Source: Spongiibacter nanhainus
GTDB taxonomy: Bacteria; Pseudomonadota; Gammaproteobacteria; Pseudomonadales; Spongiibacteraceae
Reading direction: 5' to 3'
Assembly: GCF_016132545.1 (NCBI RefSeq)
Contig: NZ_CP066167.1
Span: 2,569,001 to 2,633,000, forward strand
Length of the DNA: 64,000 nucleotides
The number at the start of each line of letters is the position of its first letter. Position 1 is the stretch's first letter. Positions 60,188 through 64,000 of this stretch are shown piece by piece. A program made the position numbers and the translations under genes. The notes beneath the pieces are model-generated. The model had not been told where the DNA came from. It made no database searches and saw only the letters and a program-made list of their open reading frames with translations.

Positions 60188-61228
60188 ATGCCGACTCCCC
60201 AACAGGCACAAGTGTGGGTTATCGATCATTACCTGGAAGACGGTCTTGATGGCTCAGAGCTCCGTTTAGAGCGTCGCCCTCTGCCCGAACTCAGCGAAGG
60301 CGATGTGCTGATAAAGACTCGCCTACTGTCCCTCGATGCCTCTAATTTACTGTGGCTGAGCCCCAAAAAAGACTATCTGGAACAACTGCAAATAGGCGAT
60401 CCGATGCGGGGCCAGATTATTGGCCGCATCGAAGCGTCCCGGCACCCCGACTGGGCCGAGGGTGATCATGTCTTCAGCCTGCAGACCTGGGCTGATTACG
60501 TGGTATGCAGTGGCGATGCCCTGAACAACGACGCCATCAGTTTTAAGCTTTCGCCCCATCCGGAAATACCGCTGGATGCCTACGTGGGCACCCTGGGAGT
60601 GACGGGCTGGTCGGCCTATGTCGGGCTGCATCATATCGGCAAGATTGGATCCGGAAAGCGGGTGCTCATCAGCGGTGCTGCCGGTGCCACCGGCATCATG
60701 GCTGCTCAAATCGCCAAAGCCGCTGGCGCCAAAGTCTACGGATTGGCCGGCGGTGAGAAGAAATGCCAGCTGCTGATGGATAAACTGAAACTCGACGGCG
60801 CCATTGACTACAAGGCGACCACTGACCTTAAAGGCGAGATTGAGCGTGTCATCCCCGACGGGGTAGAGATTTTCTTCGACAATGTCGGTGGTGAGATTCT
60901 GGACGCCGTTCTGCCCACCATGTCCATCGGCGGTTGTATCGTTGCCTCGGGTAGCGTCTCCCAATACGGCAAGGGCGAGCAATACGGTATTAAAAACCTT
61001 CCCCTGGTGACCACCCGGCGCCTGCGGATGGAGGGCTTCTTGATCCTAGATTATCTGGACCAGGTACCAACAATATTGCAAGAAATGGAAACGTGGTTTT
61101 TGGAGGGCAAGCTCATCAATCAGAACCAGCTGATCCACGGGCTGGAAAAAGCCCAGTCGGCATTATCTATATTAGCGACCGGTGGCAATACGGGTAAGTT
61201 GGCCGTCTATATCGACGGGGATAGCTAA
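60188..61228 (+). CDS. Zinc-independent MDR oxidoreductase (CurA/leukotriene B4 dehydrogenase-like)
   Basis: A 346-residue NADP-dependent reductase. It has YVGTLGVTGWSAYVGLHHIG, the nucleotide-binding GAAGATGIMAAQIAKAAGAKVYG, and FFDNVGGEILDAVLPTM, all typical of the curcumin-reductase/15-oxoprostaglandin-reductase branch. Zinc-binding Cys residues are absent. These enzymes reduce activated double bonds of enones or enals. It is a single plus-strand gene between the AraC regulator and a convergent operon. The physiological substrate is unknown. Confidence 0.92.
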   Translation: MPTPQQAQVWVIDHYLEDGLDGSELRLERRPLPELSEGDVLIKTRLLSLDASNLLWLSPKKDYLEQLQIGDPMRGQIIGRIEASRHPDWAEGDHVFSLQTWADYVVCSGDALNNDAISFKLSPHPEIPLDAYVGTLGVTGWSAYVGLHHIGKIGSGKRVLISGAAGATGIMAAQIAKAAGAKVYGLAGGEKKCQLLMDKLKLDGAIDYKATTDLKGEIERVIPDGVEIFFDNVGGEILDAVLPTMSIGGCIVASGSVSQYGKGEQYGIKNLPLVTTRRLRMEGFLILDYLDQVPTILQEMETWFLEGKLINQNQLIHGLEKAQSALSILATGGNTGKLAVYIDGDS

Positions 61229-61349
61229 ACTAGTGCTACTCACCAACAACGACGTCAACCTACATACCTCACAGCAGGGCTCCACCTAGCCGATGCTCTC
61301 CGTGTCTGTCGCTCGCTGCCTCAAAAGAGGTCGCCACTAATAATAAATG

Positions 61350-62198
61350 TTAGAACGCGGAAGGCTCACATAAAAATTGGACTAACAATTGATTGAGCTC
61401 CTGGGCTTTCTCCAGCGGTATCCAATGGCCGCCATCTAACACCTGATACGTCCAATCCGAGTTGACCCAGCGTTCAGAGTTGCGCATTTGCGATTCCACC
61501 AGGTACTTGTCGCCCCGGCTGTAAATACCCAGAGTTGGGCTACTGACTGCCGGCTGGGTGTCGACCAAGACTGTTTTTAAGCTGGCGCGATAGATCCTCA
61601 AGGCGGCCCTCAGTCGCCCTGGTGCAGACAACCGGGCCATAACCTCATCGGGATGGGGATGAGTGCCAAACACCCGACGCAAACTTAAGCGTCCCTTTCC
61701 TGCAAGTAAGCGTTCTGCAAAACCACCGAGACAGAAAAAAGCGATATACCAGCCGGCCAACTTTTGATCGAGCCCGGCCCGGGCATAGGCGCCCGGGTGC
61801 CCCACCGACATGACTACCAGATGGTTTACCCGCTGTGGATAATGCCCGGCCACAAGCCAGGCTAGGATGGCGCCCCAGTCATGCCCCACCACATCGACCC
61901 CTTCTAGCCCCAAGTGATCCAGCAAAGCGACCTTATCTTGCACAATCATACAGGCGTTGTAGTCACGCAATTTAGGGGCAATCTGTGAATGGCCAGAGCC
62001 TACGGTATCGGGAGCAATGCAGCGATAACCCTGTTCGTGTAAACACGCTATCTGCTGAGTCCACATATCGGCGGTATCAGGAAAGCCATGGAGAAACATA
62101 ACCACCGGTCGGTCATGATCATCGGGACAGGAATCCAGGTAGGACAGGGTGAGTCCGCGGTGAGTGAAGCTGTTTCGGGTCAACGATAGTTCAATCAT
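61350..62198 (-). CDS. Alpha/beta hydrolase, epoxide hydrolase-like
   Basis: A 282-residue hydrolase: oxyanion HGFPDTADMW, nucleophile elbow GHDWGAILAW with Asp as nucleophile (the epoxide hydrolase/dehalogenase pattern), and a C-terminal DGGHWIPLEKA with the catalytic His. The Asp nucleophile argues against a simple esterase. It is the last gene of a minus-strand set with an SDR and an NAD-dependent epimerase. A detoxifying or side-chain function is possible; the substrate cannot be named. Confidence 0.88.
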   Translation of the reverse strand: MIELSLTRNSFTHRGLTLSYLDSCPDDHDRPVVMFLHGFPDTADMWTQQIACLHEQGYRCIAPDTVGSGHSQIAPKLRDYNACMIVQDKVALLDHLGLEGVDVVGHDWGAILAWLVAGHYPQRVNHLVVMSVGHPGAYARAGLDQKLAGWYIAFFCLGGFAERLLAGKGRLSLRRVFGTHPHPDEVMARLSAPGRLRAALRIYRASLKTVLVDTQPAVSSPTLGIYSRGDKYLVESQMRNSERWVNSDWTYQVLDGGHWIPLEKAQELNQLLVQFLCEPSAF

Positions 62199-62211
62199 AA
62201 CTCAACCATAA

Positions 62212-63042
62212 CTACGTTTCGGTGGTAGTAATCTTGCCTGCCAGCGTGCGGCGCAGCTTGCGAATGTGATGCGCCATCACAGCGTGAAATGTCTCAGGAA
62301 GCAGGCGCGATAGCAGCACCATCCCTTTGGCACGCCGTCCGGGAATAATCATCCACGTCCCCTTATCTAGCCCGGCCACAATTTTATCGCAGGCATAATC
62401 CGCACTGAGGCATCCACCCAGTGCTTTAATCCCCAAGGCAACGGGGTCGCCCTGCTCTCTCTCCTTGAATACCAGCGGGGTTTCTACCTCGGGCGGACAC
62501 ACGCAGGTGATGCCGATACCAGAATCGCTGTACTCGTAGCGCAGTGTTTTGGCCAATCCGATAACGCCAAACTTTGAGGCGCCGTAGGCCGAATAGGCGT
62601 AATTGCTGGTAAATCCGGCAACAGAGGCGATCAAGGCCAACCTCGACCCCGGCAGCAAATGCGGCAAGACGGCATGAACAAAATAGAAACTGCCGTTTAG
62701 GTTGATATCCACAACGAGCGCAAACTCTTCCCCCTTCATCGCACTGATAGTTTTGTTCAGTACAATTCCGGCACAATTCAACGCGAGCCCCGGCGGACCG
62801 AACAGGGCAATAGCTTCGGCAACGGCAGACTGGACGTTGGCCTCATCACGGATATCCATTTCCACGCTGTGCCATTTAGCTTGCCCCTGCAACGCGGCCT
62901 CATTTAAGCTGGCGCGCGCGGTCGGCGGGACAACTAAATCCAGCACGCTGACATTTTCACCCCGCCGCAATAGGCGACAGGCAATACCCAAACCCAACCC
63001 ACTGCCGGCTCCGGTAATAAGATTGTGCTTTAGCTGGGACAT
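62212..63042 (-). CDS. Short-chain dehydrogenase/reductase
   Basis: A 276-residue SDR with the cofactor motif TGAGSGLGLG, the NCAGI segment, Ser in IASVAGF and the catalytic YGASK. A C-terminal extension rich in basic residues (HHIRKLRRTLAGK) may lie at the membrane. The family oxidises or reduces hydroxyl/keto groups. It starts one base after the epimerase stop and ends 13 bases before the hydrolase start, so all three are one operon. Substrate unknown; a lipid or steroid-like alcohol would fit the surroundings. Confidence 0.9.
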   Translation of the reverse strand: MSQLKHNLITGAGSGLGLGIACRLLRRGENVSVLDLVVPPTARASLNEAALQGQAKWHSVEMDIRDEANVQSAVAEAIALFGPPGLALNCAGIVLNKTISAMKGEEFALVVDINLNGSFYFVHAVLPHLLPGSRLALIASVAGFTSNYAYSAYGASKFGVIGLAKTLRYEYSDSGIGITCVCPPEVETPLVFKEREQGDPVALGIKALGGCLSADYACDKIVAGLDKGTWMIIPGRRAKGMVLLSRLLPETFHAVMAHHIRKLRRTLAGKITTTET

Positions 63043-63043
63043 C

Positions 63044-64000
63044 CTAAATCTCCCCCGTTTCCCTCAGCCACGCCTCTGACCGCGCCATCCCTTCAGATAG
63101 TTTAATCATCGGTTCAAAACCGAGAGATTGACGGGCCTTGGCGATACTGTATCCACCAGTGCGGTTAAACATACGCATCGTATCCGGCGTGACCTCGCCT
63201 GCGCGCCCCAGGCGCTGATTCATGCGCCAAATAGCTGTTGTCAGGGTTTTGGCTAACGCAAAAGGCAGGCTGGGTGGAGCACCGCTGCGACCGGCCCAGC
63301 GCCAATGGTGCTGAAAAAACTCCCGACATGTGACGGCCTCGTCACCCCACAGGATAAATATCTGCCCGCGGCCCTCAGGCAGCCCTGCAGCTAATTGGAT
63401 ACCATCCAGCAGGTCATCGATATACACCGGCGTAAAGCGGCCTCGGCCGCGGTTGGGCAATATCAGCTGTCCAGCTATCGCCATTCTCAGCGGTTCCAGT
63501 AACCACGCGCGGGATCCCGGCCCGTAGACGTCACCAGGGCGGATGATGGTGCAATCAATCTCGCCGGCGGCATGGGCCGCCAGAACCACCTGTTCGCTGG
63601 CGCCCTTGGCCGCCCCGTAACGATAGTGCTCGCCAATAACAACCGGGTGTGTCTCATCTGCGCCATCGGGGTAGTCATCCCCCATTGCCGCCACCGACGA
63701 GAGTTGCACAAAGCGCTTGGCTCCCCCGGCGATAGCCACGTCTAGGGCATGGCGAACCCCGACGACGGAGATGCGCCGATAGACCTGCCAATCAGCCGCC
63801 AACGACACTACCGCCGCGGTGTTGATAAACAAGTCACAGCCCCGGGCGTGAGCACGCCAGGTATCAGGCTCAGTGAGGTCCCCCGCCACGACCTTGGCCT
63901 CGGGGTCGGCATGCAGATCCATACCGCGAACGTCGCAGCCCGCTTGCTGATAACGCCGCAACAGCGCACGACCGAGAAAGCCATTGGCACCGGTGATAAA
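63044..64000 (-). CDS. NAD-dependent epimerase/dehydratase (3-beta-HSD-like), partial
   Basis: The frame is open to the window edge, so the first few residues are missing. The visible start FITGANGFLGRALLRRY is the Rossmann motif, followed by VAGDLTEPD, LSSVAAMGDD and the catalytic YRYGAAKGASEQ (YxxxK). The C-terminal RTGGYSIAKARQSLGFEP is typical of extended SDRs of the 3-beta-hydroxysteroid dehydrogenase/OleD type. An internal TTG at 63961 is not the true start, because the Rossmann motif lies upstream. It is the first visible gene of a three-gene operon. Substrate unknown. Confidence 0.88.
   Translation of the reverse strand, partial: FITGANGFLGRALLRRYQQAGCDVRGMDLHADPEAKVVAGDLTEPDTWRAHARGCDLFINTAAVVSLAADWQVYRRISVVGVRHALDVAIAGGAKRFVQLSSVAAMGDDYPDGADETHPVVIGEHYRYGAAKGASEQVVLAAHAAGEIDCTIIRPGDVYGPGSRAWLLEPLRMAIAGQLILPNRGRGRFTPVYIDDLLDGIQLAAGLPEGRGQIFILWGDEAVTCREFFQHHWRWAGRSGAPPSLPFALAKTLTTAIWRMNQRLGRAGEVTPDTMRMFNRTGGYSIAKARQSLGFEPMIKLSEGMARSEAWLRETGEI

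Noticed and set aside
61350-64000. OleB/OleC/OleD-type long-chain olefin cluster
   Set aside because: The epimerase and hydrolase recall OleD and OleB, but there is no OleA thiolase or OleC ligase alongside and an SDR is inserted, so the assignment is not supported.

Overview
The window looks like a chromosomal segment of a marine, hydrocarbon-using gammaproteobacterium. The moderately high GC content, an AlkB-type alkane hydroxylase, a wax ester synthase, several long TonB-dependent receptors, an ImuA-ImuB-DnaE2 mutagenesis cassette and a B12 salvage operon would all fit the Spongiibacteraceae (for example Zhongshania or Spongiibacter). That placement is an inference from gene content, not a database result. 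No rRNA, tRNA, CRISPR array, transposase or phage gene was seen.

Layout. 0-6.7 kb: housekeeping genes (end of phospholipase A, beta-carbonic anhydrase, an alkyltransferase-like repair protein, a Fur-box-linked PepSY iron operon, AmpG, YajQ, a ketopantoate reductase). 6.7-12.1 kb: first alkane locus, all on the minus strand: TonB receptor 1, alkB, an AlkG1-type rubredoxin, an AlkG2-type rubredoxin, then an AraC regulator. 12.2-21.4 kb: a cobalamin-riboswitch operon (BtuB-like receptor, unknown beta-propeller-like lipoprotein, CobO, BtuF, BtuC, BtuD, BluB, CobQ) whose gaps hold a family of small palindromic repeats. 21.4-24.6 kb: a PAS histidine kinase and an HD-GYP response regulator. 24.7-32.3 kb: LexA box, imuA, imuB, dnaE2, recQ. 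32.3-34.2 kb: palindromic repeats, two PaaI-type thioesterases and a small heat-shock protein. 34.2-41.6 kb: a probable carboxylate (acetate-type) uptake module (exonuclease, CBS/DUF294 protein, SSS symporter, DUF4212 subunit, DcaP-like porin) divergent from a LuxR-type response regulator; the shared intergenic region has two matching 14-bp operators. 41.8-44.8 kb: a large repetitive acidic surface protein. 44.8-48.7 kb: wax ester synthase with a small exported protein, an unknown protein and a DUF445 protein. 49-51.2 kb: esterase, enoyl-CoA hydratase, ankyrin-like protein. 51.4-60.1 kb: second alkane locus: GMC alcohol dehydrogenase, TonB receptor 2, acyl-CoA synthetase and aldehyde dehydrogenase on the minus strand, with a divergent AraC regulator. 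60.2-64 kb: an MDR reductase and a hydrolase/SDR/epimerase operon cut by the window end.

How they work together. The two alkane loci together encode a nearly complete terminal oxidation route: alkane to alcohol (AlkB with rubredoxins), alcohol to aldehyde (GMC enzyme), aldehyde to acid (ALDH), acid to acyl-CoA (synthetase), with wax ester synthase able to store the products. No rubredoxin reductase is in the window. Each locus carries one of two closely related TonB-dependent receptors and one AraC-type regulator, which suggests, without proving it, a TonB-driven outer-membrane uptake step for the hydrophobic substrate. In both loci an intrinsic-terminator-like hairpin lies inside the operon, after alkB in one and after the receptor in the other, so transcript levels are probably graded.
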